From assembly GCA_963727075.1 (NCBI GenBank), contig CAVSET010000006.1:682001-746000 (forward strand): a stretch of DNA of 64,000 nucleotides, given 5' to 3'. Positions 16,415-24,474 of the stretch are shown one piece after another (position 1 is the stretch's first letter; each line of letters begins with the position of its first letter). The translations under genes were made by a program, and so were the position numbers. This stretch comes from Bog-756 sp963727075. Its GTDB lineage: Bacteria; Actinomycetota; Acidimicrobiia; Acidimicrobiales; RAAP-2. Below the pieces are notes generated by a model that was given only the letters and a program-made list of their open reading frames with translations, ran no database searches and was not told the DNA's origin.

Positions 16415-16979
16415 CGGCGACCGGGCGCAGCTGCTCCTCCATCTCGGCCAGGGCCTCCGGGCCCGGCAGCAGGTCTTCGACCGGCGGAAGCTGGTCGAGG
16501 CGGTCGAGGCCCAGCCGCTCCAGGAAAGCATCGGTGGTGGCATAGAGGACGGCCTGCCCCGGGCCCGGCGCCCGTCCCACGGCGGCGATGTAGCCCCGGT
16601 GCTCGAGCAGCCGGACCACGCCGTCCACGTTCACACCGCGGAGGGCGGCGATCTGGGCTCGCGACACGGGCTGCTTGTAGGCCACGATGGCGAGCGTCTC
16701 GAGGGCGGCGGCCGACAGCCGCGACGACACGCCCACGTTGGCGAAGCGCTCCACGTAAGGTGCGAGCTCCGGGTGGGTCTGGATGCGGTAGCCGCCGGCG
16801 ATCCGGACCACTTCGAAGCCGCGTCCCTCGTCCCGGCACGAGGCGGCCAGCTCGGCGCAGATGGGCTCGATCTGCTCCACCGGCAGCTCGAGCAGCTCGG
16901 CCAGCAACCCGTCCGGCACCGGTTCCACGGCCACGACGAGGACGGCCTCGATGGCCCGGGCCTCGGGCGAGAGGCTCAC
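16407..16979 (-). CDS. scpB: segregation and condensation protein B
   Basis: 190 residues with two winged-helix domains. Features: ARAIEAVLVVAVEPVPDGLLAELL, RGFEVVRIAGGYRIQTHPELAPYV, LSAAALETLAIVAYKQPVSRAQIAALRGVNVDGVVRLLEHRGYI. The ETLAIVAYKQP block is the ScpB hallmark. It forms the SMC-ScpA-ScpB condensin that organises and segregates chromosomes. The C-terminal tail (PPVEDLLPGPEALAEMEEQLRP) is acidic and variable. It lies between scpA (2-base gap) and rluB (8-base overlap). Confidence 0.95.
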   Translation of the reverse strand: MSLSPEARAIEAVLVVAVEPVPDGLLAELLELPVEQIEPICAELAASCRDEGRGFEVVRIAGGYRIQTHPELAPYVERFANVGVSSRLSAAALETLAIVAYKQPVSRAQIAALRGVNVDGVVRLLEHRGYIAAVGRAPGPGQAVLYATTDAFLERLGLDRLDQLPPVEDLLPGPEALAEMEEQLRPVADG

Positions 16980-16981
16980 GG

Positions 16982-17761
16982 TCAGCCCTCGTACTCGTCG
17001 GCGCCGGCGCCGACCGCCACCGGCTGGGGTGCGTCGGCCACCCAGACCACGTCGAGGTCACCGAACGTGTGCCCCTGGTCGAGGGAGACCCGGCCCTGCT
17101 TGAACAGCTCCAGCAGGGCGAGGAAGCGCACGATGACCTCGATCCGGGTGGTCAGATGGCGGGTCAAGGTGCGGAAGGTGGCCCGTCCGAGGGTGGGCAG
17201 CCGGCGCTCGAGTTCGGAGACGGCATCGGCCACCGTCACCGTGTCCACGGTCACGTGGTAGAGGTCGACCGTGGGTGCCGGGCGCTCGGCGGTGGCCCGG
17301 CAGAACGCCTCGGCCACCTGGTCCGGGGTCACGCCCTCCAACAGGTCGGGGGCGTGCACCACGAACTCGGGGTCGAGCCCGGCGGTGCGCGGGACCGACC
17401 GGGCCGCCCGCTCGGTGAGGACGACGAAGGCGTCGGCGGCCGAGGCATAGGCCCGGCACTCGAGCAGGCGGGCGAGCAGCAGGTCGCGCTCCTCCCACCC
17501 GACCAGCTCCTCGTCGGGGTCGACGTCGTCGGGACCGGGGAGCAGGCGGCGGGACTTGAGCTCGATGAGGACGGCGGCGATCATGAGGAACTCCGACAGC
17601 GTCTGCAGGTCCACCGTCTCCCACCCGGCCACCTCGGCCACGAAGGCGTCCACCACGGAGGCCAGTGGGATGTCGTAGAGGTCCACCTGGTGGCTGCTGA
17701 CCAGCTGGAGCAGCAGGTCGATAGGGCCCTCGAACGCAGGCGTCGTCACGGTGGCGGCCAC
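16982..17761 (-). CDS. scpA: segregation and condensation protein A (kleisin)
   Basis: About 259 residues. FEGPIDLLLQLVSSHQVDLYDIPLASVVDAFV is the N-terminal SMC-binding helical domain. LSEFLMIAAVLIELKSRRLLP follows, then a linker, and RIEVIVRFLALLELFKQGRVSLDQGHTFGDLDVVW is the C-terminal winged helix. Start choice: the frame is open to 17836, but that would run into the divergent trpS start. GTG at 17761 (or 17749) puts the family's FxGPxDLL block near residue 12, the usual place. It is the first gene of the long minus-strand operon scpA-scpB-rluB-aroH-tyrA-aroA-cmk-plsC. Confidence 0.92.
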   Translation of the reverse strand: MAATVTTPAFEGPIDLLLQLVSSHQVDLYDIPLASVVDAFVAEVAGWETVDLQTLSEFLMIAAVLIELKSRRLLPGPDDVDPDEELVGWEERDLLLARLLECRAYASAADAFVVLTERAARSVPRTAGLDPEFVVHAPDLLEGVTPDQVAEAFCRATAERPAPTVDLYHVTVDTVTVADAVSELERRLPTLGRATFRTLTRHLTTRIEVIVRFLALLELFKQGRVSLDQGHTFGDLDVVWVADAPQPVAVGAGADEYEG

Positions 17762-17829
17762 GGCACCGACGATACCGGTTGGAGCGCCCCATCCTGTGCA
17801 CCTCCGGGCCCGACCTACGATGACCACCC

Positions 17830-18814
17830 ATGTCACGAGTCCTGTCCGGCATCCAGCCCAGCGGCGACCTCCACCTGGGGAACTACCTCGGCGCCATCCG
17901 GAACTGGGTGGCCGACCAGGACGCCCACGACGCGCTCTACTGCATCGTCGACCTGCACGCCCTGACCCTCGACATCGACCCGGCCGAGCTCCGGCGCCGG
18001 ACCTACGAGACGGCCCTCGACCTGCTGGCCGCCGGTCTCGATCCGCAACGGTGCACGCTGTTCGTCCAGAGCCACGTCCCCGAGCACACCCAGATGGCCT
18101 GGCTGCTCGAGTGCACCGCCACCATGGGCGAGCTGCGCCGGATGACCCAGTTCAAGGACAAGAGTGCCGGACGCGAGTCGGTCCGGGTCGGGCTGTTCAC
18201 CTACCCTGTGCTCCAGAGCTCCGACATCCTGCTCTACGACGCCGAGCGGATACCGGTCGGTGACGACCAGCGCCAACACGTGGAGCTCGCCCGCGAGCTG
18301 GCCCTGCGGTTCAACCGCCGGTTCGGCCCGACCCTGGTGGTCCCCGAGGCGGCCGTCCCGGCGGTCGGGGCCCGGGTCATGGACCTCCAGCATCCCGAGC
18401 GCAAGATGTCGAAGTCCGTCGACTCCCCGCTCGGCACCATCCTCATGCTCGACGGGGACGCCGACATCGCCCGCAAGGTGAAGCGGGCGGTGACCGACAC
18501 CGACGGTGCGGTCCGCTACGACCCCGAGGGCAAGCCGGGCCTGTCCAACTTGTTGCAGCTGTTGGCCGTGGCTACCGGGCAACGCCCGGCCGAGCTGGCC
18601 GCCGGCTACCGGCGCTATGGCGATCTCAAGAACGACCTCACCGAGGCCCTTCTCGAGCTGCTCCGGCCGGTGCGGGAGCGCCGGGCCGCCCTGGCCGAGG
18701 AACCCGAAGCCGTCTCGGCCATGCTGGCGCTGGGCGCCGAGAAAGGCGCGGGCCACCGCCTCGTCCACCTACCGCCGGGCGGCAACGGCCATGGGCCTGC
18801 TCATCCCGGTATGA
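17830..18814 (+). CDS. trpS: tryptophanyl-tRNA synthetase, frameshift near the 3' end
   Basis: About 327 residues after correction. It is a class I aaRS: RVLSGIQPSGDLHLGNYLG holds the HIGH-equivalent (HLGN, 15-18), DLHALT and GDDQRQHVELARE bind ATP and tryptophan, and KMSKS is at 192-196. The frame is lost near 18744 at gaaagg. Removing one A continues as EKARATASSTYRRAATAMGLLIPV with TGA at 18812-18814, the normal length of the family. The uncorrected frame runs antisense over the next gene. It diverges from scpA and converges on the YfhO-like gene with a 14-base overlap. Confidence 0.92.
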
Positions 18815-21752
18815 CCTCGGGGCCTCCCGGGTCGAGGCGCGGGCGCCGCCGCCGTCGCCACCACCACCTGATGACCTCGGCGACCCCCCAGAGGACCAGT
18901 CCGGTGGTCGCGGCCGCCGAGACGACGATGCCGACGGGGACCGAGGCCGGCGCGTAGGTGAACGTGAACAGATAGTCACCCCGCCCGGGGACGGCGACCC
19001 GCTGGGCGAGCCCGTCCTTCGTGACAGTGGCCGGAACGGGCCGGCCGTCGGACGGTCGGGAGCCCGGCCGGGGCGCGGCCCGGAGGGTGGCCTGCCAGCC
19101 GGTCGCCCACGACTCACTGCGGATCAGCGCGAGCGCCGAGGTGGCGTGCACGGCGATGCGCTGGCCTCCCCCCGGTCCCGGGGCGGCGGCCGACACCGTG
19201 CTGCCCGCCGGGGCGGTGGTGCCGGACGGGTTCTCGAGCCACGCCCACCCCCGGGCATCGGTGTTGCGGAAGACGCCGAACGGCCCCAAGGTGCCGGTGA
19301 ACGTCCAGTGGGGATGGGTCACGCCGGCCTGCATGAGGCCATCCAGGATGACCTCGCCGGCCTCGGCGGTACGGGCGCTCGGGGCGCCCACCACCAGGTG
19401 GCCCGACGGCCCCACCTGGATCACCACCCCGCCGGCCGGCGTCGGAGCGGGTAGGGACACCTCGATGGTGCGGTGGCCGGCCCGGCCCGAGCGGTGCACA
19501 GCGGTCGAGGGGAGCCATCGCACCCGGCCGGTGACCGACAGCAGTCCGACCCGCAGGCCCTGGGCCTCGCCCCCGTCGAGGGGCAGGGACCAGCTGCCCA
19601 CGGTGAGCACGCCGCCGAAGTACCAGCGGCGGACGGCATCCCGGGCCACCGGGAACGGCCCGTCCGTACCGGACGGCGGGGGGGCGGAATGGACGGGCCG
19701 AAGGTGGCCGCCGAGGACGTTGGTCGGGAACGGGATGACGTTGGCGGCGGCGGCCGTGGCCGCCGGCACCGGCGCGGCTGGAGTGACGAAGTAGGCGGGA
19801 AGCGACAACAGGGTGGTGACGTTGAGGGTATCCCACACCGGACCGGCCAGGGTGGTTGGGCGGAGGTCCTCCTGCAGGTGGGCCCCGGTGGCCTGGTAGT
19901 AGTCGCCGTCGGTCAACGCGGTGTAGCCCTGGGCACTGGGCACGCGGTTGAAGATGTTGAGATCGGTCTGCCCCATGGCCAGGAGCTGGTCGCCGTAGAA
20001 GCGGTCGGGGTCGTAGATGATGAAGCGGCCGTCACCCACCGCGGACGTGAACGCGGCCGCCGCCGGCCCCTTGGCCTGGGCCTGGGCCTGGCCGACGGGT
20101 GGCCGGAGCATGAAGACGTTGAACAGGACGAGGTCGGCGGCCAGGACGGTACCGAGGAGGCGCCCGAGCGTCTTGGCGGAGAACCGCGCCCGGGCGAGCA
20201 CGATCCAGGTGGCCGCACCGGCGATCATGGTCCCGGCGGTCACCAGCACCGCCAGCTTGAAGCGGGTGACCTCGCTCACCGGCATCGATGCCTCGAGGAA
20301 CTTGTCGAGGAGAGGACCGGCCACCCACAGGGCGAGGCAGAGCAGTGCGCTGAGGGCGAACGGAGCGCAGGTGGCGACCAGCTCGGCGCGGCGACCCGCC
20401 TTCCACCAGCCCCGGACGGTGCTGGGCGCCCGGCCGGGCGACATGGCCACCGGGGCGTCCGGGGTGGTGAGCATGAGGTGGCTCCACCAGGCCAGGAGCA
20501 CGGCCAGCGAGCAGTCGACGAGCAGCAGGTTGCGGTTGAGCAGCCGCTGGCTGTTGAGCCCCGGCACCAGGTAGAGGACGCGCCCGAAGTAGGTCTGGTT
20601 GCCGAGGGCCGACACCAGCCCCACTAGCAGGATCACGTACCACACCTGCCAGTGGTGGGATTGCGGGCGGGTGCGCCACCGGCGCACCAGCAGCACGCAG
20701 GCCGCGATGAGGGCCAGGATCCCCACGTAGCTGGTCACCTCGGGGAAGTTGTAGGGACCGGCGTAGAAGGCGGGCTCGTTCTGATTGGTCCCCAGGACGA
20801 ACGGTGCGTCCAGCAAGGTGATCAGCCGTCCGGGCAGCGAGCCACTGGTGAAGAAGTCGTAGGACGAGCCCGTCCGCTGCGAGTGGGCGGCGAAGATGCC
20901 ACCGGGGATCCATTGGGCGGCCCCGAGGATCGCCCCGCCGGTGAGGCCGAGCACGAGGGTGACCACCGGGGTGACCAGCGTCCGGCGGCCGTCCCGCCGC
21001 AGGTAGTCGAGGGTCACCAGGCGGCCCCCCCAGTAGATGAGGACGACCACGACGCCGTCGATGATGGCCTCCACTCCGCCGCTGAGGGCGGAGAGGCCGG
21101 AGGCGACGGCCAACAGCGCCACCCACCGCCGGGCGCGGCCGATGCCGGCCCTGGCGCCGGTGGGATGGTCGTCCCGCTCGGTGAGCCCGTGCACGGCCAG
21201 CAACATCCACGGCAGCCAGGCCGCCCCCTGGATGAGGTCGACGTGCACGATCTGCGCCGACATGTACCCGGCGAAGGAGAAGGTGGCTGCACCGAAGGTG
21301 GCCGCCGTCGGGCAGATGCCCTGCCGGCGGAGGAAGAGGTACATCCCGACCAGGCCGATGTCGTAGACAGCGGCGAAGCTCAGCGTCCAGGCGGTGAAGG
21401 CGGGCATGACAGCCATGAGCCAGGTGGCCGGAAAGACCGCTCCGGCGTTGAACCCGGCCAACAGGGGCGTGCCGCTGAACAGGTACGAGTTCCACAGCGG
21501 CAGCATCCCGTGGCCGAGGTCGCGCCCGACCAGGGCCCGCAGTGGGAAGTTCTGGATGAAGTTGTCGCCATCCAGGAAGACGTTGCCGAACAGCAAGGGG
21601 GAAGCGAGGACGACGAACGGGACGAGCATCAGCACCATCAGGGCGGCGTGGGCGCGCGCCCAGCCCGTCGCCCGAGGCCAGGCGGGCCCCGGACCCGACG
21701 GGGCGTCGGGAGGCCGGCCCACGGTCAGGGCGGGGCCCGGCGCGCTCACCAC
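18801..21752 (-). CDS. large YfhO-like integral membrane protein
   Basis: 983 residues. After a Pro/Gly-rich cytoplasmic start there are 12 or more predicted transmembrane helices, for example ALMVLMLVPFVVLASPLLF, FTAWTLSFAAVYDIGLVGMYLF and VVTLVLGLTGGAILG. A long extracytoplasmic beta-rich C-terminal part follows, with a last helix near 945-965 and a basic end. The GDNFIQNFPLR motif in the first loop and the layout match YfhO/GT-C-like proteins, which are thought to handle lipid-linked sugars for wall or lipoteichoic-type polymers. The reaction for this member is not known. It converges with trpS and lies 28 bases after the site-2 protease. Confidence 0.75.
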   Translation of the reverse strand: MVSAPGPALTVGRPPDAPSGPGPAWPRATGWARAHAALMVLMLVPFVVLASPLLFGNVFLDGDNFIQNFPLRALVGRDLGHGMLPLWNSYLFSGTPLLAGFNAGAVFPATWLMAVMPAFTAWTLSFAAVYDIGLVGMYLFLRRQGICPTAATFGAATFSFAGYMSAQIVHVDLIQGAAWLPWMLLAVHGLTERDDHPTGARAGIGRARRWVALLAVASGLSALSGGVEAIIDGVVVVLIYWGGRLVTLDYLRRDGRRTLVTPVVTLVLGLTGGAILGAAQWIPGGIFAAHSQRTGSSYDFFTSGSLPGRLITLLDAPFVLGTNQNEPAFYAGPYNFPEVTSYVGILALIAACVLLVRRWRTRPQSHHWQVWYVILLVGLVSALGNQTYFGRVLYLVPGLNSQRLLNRNLLLVDCSLAVLLAWWSHLMLTTPDAPVAMSPGRAPSTVRGWWKAGRRAELVATCAPFALSALLCLALWVAGPLLDKFLEASMPVSEVTRFKLAVLVTAGTMIAGAATWIVLARARFSAKTLGRLLGTVLAADLVLFNVFMLRPPVGQAQAQAKGPAAAAFTSAVGDGRFIIYDPDRFYGDQLLAMGQTDLNIFNRVPSAQGYTALTDGDYYQATGAHLQEDLRPTTLAGPVWDTLNVTTLLSLPAYFVTPAAPVPAATAAAANVIPFPTNVLGGHLRPVHSAPPPSGTDGPFPVARDAVRRWYFGGVLTVGSWSLPLDGGEAQGLRVGLLSVTGRVRWLPSTAVHRSGRAGHRTIEVSLPAPTPAGGVVIQVGPSGHLVVGAPSARTAEAGEVILDGLMQAGVTHPHWTFTGTLGPFGVFRNTDARGWAWLENPSGTTAPAGSTVSAAAPGPGGGQRIAVHATSALALIRSESWATGWQATLRAAPRPGSRPSDGRPVPATVTKDGLAQRVAVPGRGDYLFTFTYAPASVPVGIVVSAAATTGLVLWGVAEVIRWWWRRRRRPRLDPGGPEVIPG

Positions 21753-21780
21753 CGGAGAGGGACGCGCGTCGGAAGGTTGC

Positions 21781-22560
21781 TCACACCAGCAGGCCCGACC
21801 ACCAGTTGATGACGTGGCCGATGAGCTCCGACCATTGTTTGCGGAAGAACAGGATGAGGATGAAGGGGAGGAACATGAGGAGGGGCTGGAGCCGGTAGTA
21901 CTCGGGCAGCCAGCGGGCCGGGAGGAAGCGCTCGAGCACGGACGCCCCGTCGAGCGGTGGGCACGGGATGAGGTTGAACACGCCGAGCACGATGTTGGCG
22001 AACCCGGCGATGAAGAAGATCTGGCTCAGCAGCCCGGGAGGATAGGCCTGCAGGTGGTAGACGAGCTGCCTGATCGGTTGTGGGGTGACCAATACGAAGG
22101 CCACTCCCATCAAAGCGGCCAGGATGAAGTTGGTCACCGGCCCCACCAGGGACACCACCACAGTGTGGTTGCGCGGGCTGCGGAGCCGGTTGGTGGAGAC
22201 AGGCACGGGCTTCGCCCATCCGTAGGCGCCGATCCCCGACAGGGAGAGCAGGCCGGGAACCAGCAATGTGCCCACCGGGTCGACGTGTTTGACCGGGTTG
22301 AGGGTGAGGCGCCCGGCCCGCTTGGCCGTGTCGTCCCCGAAGGCCAACGCCACCACGCCGTGCGAGATCTCGTGGAGGATGATGGAAGGGATCAACACGC
22401 AGAAGTAGATGACCTCGAAGCGGGTGATCCTGTTGGTGCTCAACAGGATGATGAGGATGGCCGCCGCCACCACCACGATGATCGTCGTGCGTTGGTCCAC
22501 CTGGAAGCGGCGGCGTGGACGGCCCGCGCCGCCGGAGCCCCCGTAGCCTCCGTAGGCCAT
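21781..22560 (-). CDS. site-2 protease-like zinc metalloprotease (M50)
   Basis: 259 residues. A Gly/Arg-rich N-terminus (YGGYGGSGGAGRPRRR) precedes two hydrophobic helices. IILHEISHGVVALAFGD contains the HExxH zinc site. NIVLGVFNLIPCPPLDGASVLERFLP supplies the third ligand (the family usually has NPxPPLDG; here LIPCPPLDG). About six membrane segments are seen. M50 proteins of this short type lack PDZ domains and are often of unknown substrate. ATG 22560 was chosen because the upstream part of the frame is antisense-like and overlaps the DksA-like gene. Confidence 0.88.
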   Translation of the reverse strand: MAYGGYGGSGGAGRPRRRFQVDQRTTIIVVVAAAILIILLSTNRITRFEVIYFCVLIPSIILHEISHGVVALAFGDDTAKRAGRLTLNPVKHVDPVGTLLVPGLLSLSGIGAYGWAKPVPVSTNRLRSPRNHTVVVSLVGPVTNFILAALMGVAFVLVTPQPIRQLVYHLQAYPPGLLSQIFFIAGFANIVLGVFNLIPCPPLDGASVLERFLPARWLPEYYRLQPLLMFLPFILILFFRKQWSELIGHVINWWSGLLV

Positions 22561-22576
22561 CAGCGCGCCGGGCCGA

Positions 22577-22915
22577 TCAGGGCCGGCTGGCGTGGTTGAT
22601 GCAGAATCGGGTGGCCGGCATGGCCTCGAGGCGGGCCGGCTCGATGGCCTCGCCACAGACTTCGCACTTGCCGTAGCTCCCGTCCTCCAAGCGGTCGAGG
22701 GCGCTGGCCACCTCGTGCAGGGACTCCTGGAGCTGTCCGGCCAGCACCTCGGCCTCACCTCGCTCGGCGGTCACCTGGCTGGAGTCGGCGAAATTGGGGT
22801 CGTAGTGGAGTCCCCCACTCTCGCCGAACCCGAGTTCGGCCAGCTCGGATTGGAGCTGGCTGCGCTCGTTTTCGAGTAGTTGGCGGTAGTCGATTGTCGG
22901 GGCATCGCTCGGCAC
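22577..22915 (-). CDS. TraR/DksA-type zinc-finger protein
   Basis: 112 residues. An N-terminal coiled-coil part (RQLLENERSQLQSELAEL), then EVASALDRLEDGSYGKCEVCGEAIEPARLEAMPATRFCINH, the DksA/TraR zinc finger with C-x2-C then C-x2-H in place of the usual fourth Cys. DksA-family proteins enter the RNA polymerase secondary channel; the short actinobacterial type is poorly studied. GTG 22915 was chosen with AGGA eight bases upstream; TTG 22921 is possible. It is 11 bases after xerD and 16 before the protease gene. Confidence 0.85.
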   Translation of the reverse strand: MPSDAPTIDYRQLLENERSQLQSELAELGFGESGGLHYDPNFADSSQVTAERGEAEVLAGQLQESLHEVASALDRLEDGSYGKCEVCGEAIEPARLEAMPATRFCINHASRP

Positions 22916-22925
22916 GGGCAATATC

Positions 22926-23858
22926 CTACTTGAGCTGGGTTGCAGTGGCCCGCGGGTGAGCCATCTCATAAGACCTGCGCAGATGGTCCTGGCTCAGCTT
23001 GGTGTAGATCTGGGTCGTAGCGATCGACACGTGGCCGAGCACCTCCTGGACGACCCGGATGTCCGCCCCGTGGGCCAGCATGTGGCTGGCACAGGAGTGG
23101 CGGAGCACATGGGGGCTGACCAGTGCTCCGAGCCCGGCCCGGTCGGCCCGGTGGGACACGATGGCCCAAGCTCCCTGGCGGCTGAGCCGGCCTCCCCGGA
23201 CGTTGATGAACACCGCCTCGGCGTCGTCCCGCCGCCGCCACCGGTCGGGGGCCAGCCGCGGTCGCCCGGCCGGGGACAGCCACCGGTCCAGGGCCATGCG
23301 CGCCGGCGCGCCCAGGGGGACCAGGCGCTCTTTCGCCCCCTTGCCGAACACCCGGAGCAAACCGTCGTCTCCCTGCAGGTCGATGAGCGAGAGCCCGACC
23401 ACCTCGGAGATGCGGGCCCCTGTGCCGTAGAGCAGCTCGAGGAGGGCGCGGTCGCGGAGGTCGACCGGCTCGGTACCGCTCACCGAGTCGAGCAGGGCCA
23501 GCGCCTCGTCCTCTTCCAGCGCTTTGGGCAACCGGCGCGGCAACCGGGGCGACCGCACGTCGGTGGTCGGGTCGTCGGGGATGAAACCCTCTCCAGCCAG
23601 GAAGCGGAACAGGCCGCGCAGGGCGGTCGTGGACCGGGCCATCGATGCCGGGTTCCTCCCCCGCCCGCGGAGCTCGGCCAGATGGCGCTCGACGATCTCC
23701 GGGCTGGCGGCCACCGGGTCGACGCCGGCCTCGCTCGCCCAATCCTCCCAGGCGGCGATGTCGCGACGATAGGCCAGCAGGGTGTTGCGGGCCCGTCCCT
23801 TCTCGACCGCCAGCCACGAGAGGTACTCCTCGGCCCCGTTCGAGAGCGGCCGGCTCAC
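22926..23858 (-). CDS. xerD: tyrosine recombinase XerD-type
   Basis: 310 residues. The N-terminal SAM-like core-binding domain (EYLSWLAVEKGRARNTLLAYRRDI) precedes the catalytic domain with R149 (GTGARISEV), K176, H250 and R253 (SPHVLRHSCASHML), H276 (VLGHVSIATTQIYTKL) and nucleophile Y285. XerC/D resolve chromosome dimers at dif. The position between pyrG-nudix and the scp block matches the actinobacterial xerD, not a phage integrase. The gene overlaps nothing and sits 10 bases from the nudix stop. Confidence 0.93.
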   Translation of the reverse strand: MSRPLSNGAEEYLSWLAVEKGRARNTLLAYRRDIAAWEDWASEAGVDPVAASPEIVERHLAELRGRGRNPASMARSTTALRGLFRFLAGEGFIPDDPTTDVRSPRLPRRLPKALEEDEALALLDSVSGTEPVDLRDRALLELLYGTGARISEVVGLSLIDLQGDDGLLRVFGKGAKERLVPLGAPARMALDRWLSPAGRPRLAPDRWRRRDDAEAVFINVRGGRLSRQGAWAIVSHRADRAGLGALVSPHVLRHSCASHMLAHGADIRVVQEVLGHVSIATTQIYTKLSQDHLRRSYEMAHPRATATQLK

Positions 23859-23868
23859 CGTCGGGGGC

Positions 23869-24474
23869 TCACCCGCCGGCAGCCAGGTGTCGCTGGGCCA
23901 GTCCCACCCCGAGGATGGTGGTGGCGTCGATGATCGTGCCGTCGTCGACCAGGGCGTCGAAGCGGTCGAGCGGCCATTCCTCGATGGCCATGTGGCGCTC
24001 CTCGATCCCCTGCCGGTCGACCGGGACCCGGGTCAGCCCGGTCGCCAGGTAGACGGCCGAGAGCTCGTCGCAGAAGCCCGGGGTGATGGCACACCGGGTA
24101 AGCAGCGTGAAGGTGGTGGCGGCATAGCCCGCCTCTTCGGCCAGCTCCCGCCGGGCCACGGTCAGCTCGGACTCACCCTCGACGTCGCAGGTCCCGGCCG
24201 GGATCTCGAGGAGCCACTGGTCGAGCGCCGGCCGGTACTGGCGGACCATGACCACGGAACGGTCGTCGGTGACGGCCACCACGGCCACCGCACCGGGGTG
24301 ACGCACGATGTCCCGTTCGAAGGGGGTCCCCTCGGGGTCGAGGAACGTGGCCTTGGTGAGGTTGATGACCCACCCCCGATGGAGGATCTCCTCCCCGAGC
24401 TGCTCGAAGTGGGGGATGTCCCCGCTCTTTCTCACCGCCCGGTCCCACGGCCGGCCCACCTCAGCTGTTGGCAT
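23869..24474 (-). CDS. Nudix hydrolase, ADP-ribose pyrophosphatase type
   Basis: 201 residues. FERDIVRHPGAVAVVAV and QYRPALDQWLLEIPAG precede the Nudix box RRELAEEAGYAAT (GTCDVEGESELTVA before it), with one residue more than the standard spacing, a form also common in actinobacterial ADP-ribose pyrophosphatases. The C-terminal PGFCDELSAVYLATGLTRV block is typical of the NudF group. It hydrolyses ADP-ribose or a related nucleoside diphosphate sugar. The start overlaps the pyrG stop by 14 bases, and the pyrG-nudix-xerD order is the same as in mycobacteria. Confidence 0.92.
   Translation of the reverse strand: MPTAEVGRPWDRAVRKSGDIPHFEQLGEEILHRGWVINLTKATFLDPEGTPFERDIVRHPGAVAVVAVTDDRSVVMVRQYRPALDQWLLEIPAGTCDVEGESELTVARRELAEEAGYAATTFTLLTRCAITPGFCDELSAVYLATGLTRVPVDRQGIEERHMAIEEWPLDRFDALVDDGTIIDATTILGVGLAQRHLAAGG

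Noticed and set aside
14912..17965. A 1017-codon plus-strand open frame across tyrA, aroH, rluB, scpB and scpA
   Set aside because: It is antisense to five well-supported genes and is low-complexity Arg/Gly/Pro; a GC-content shadow.
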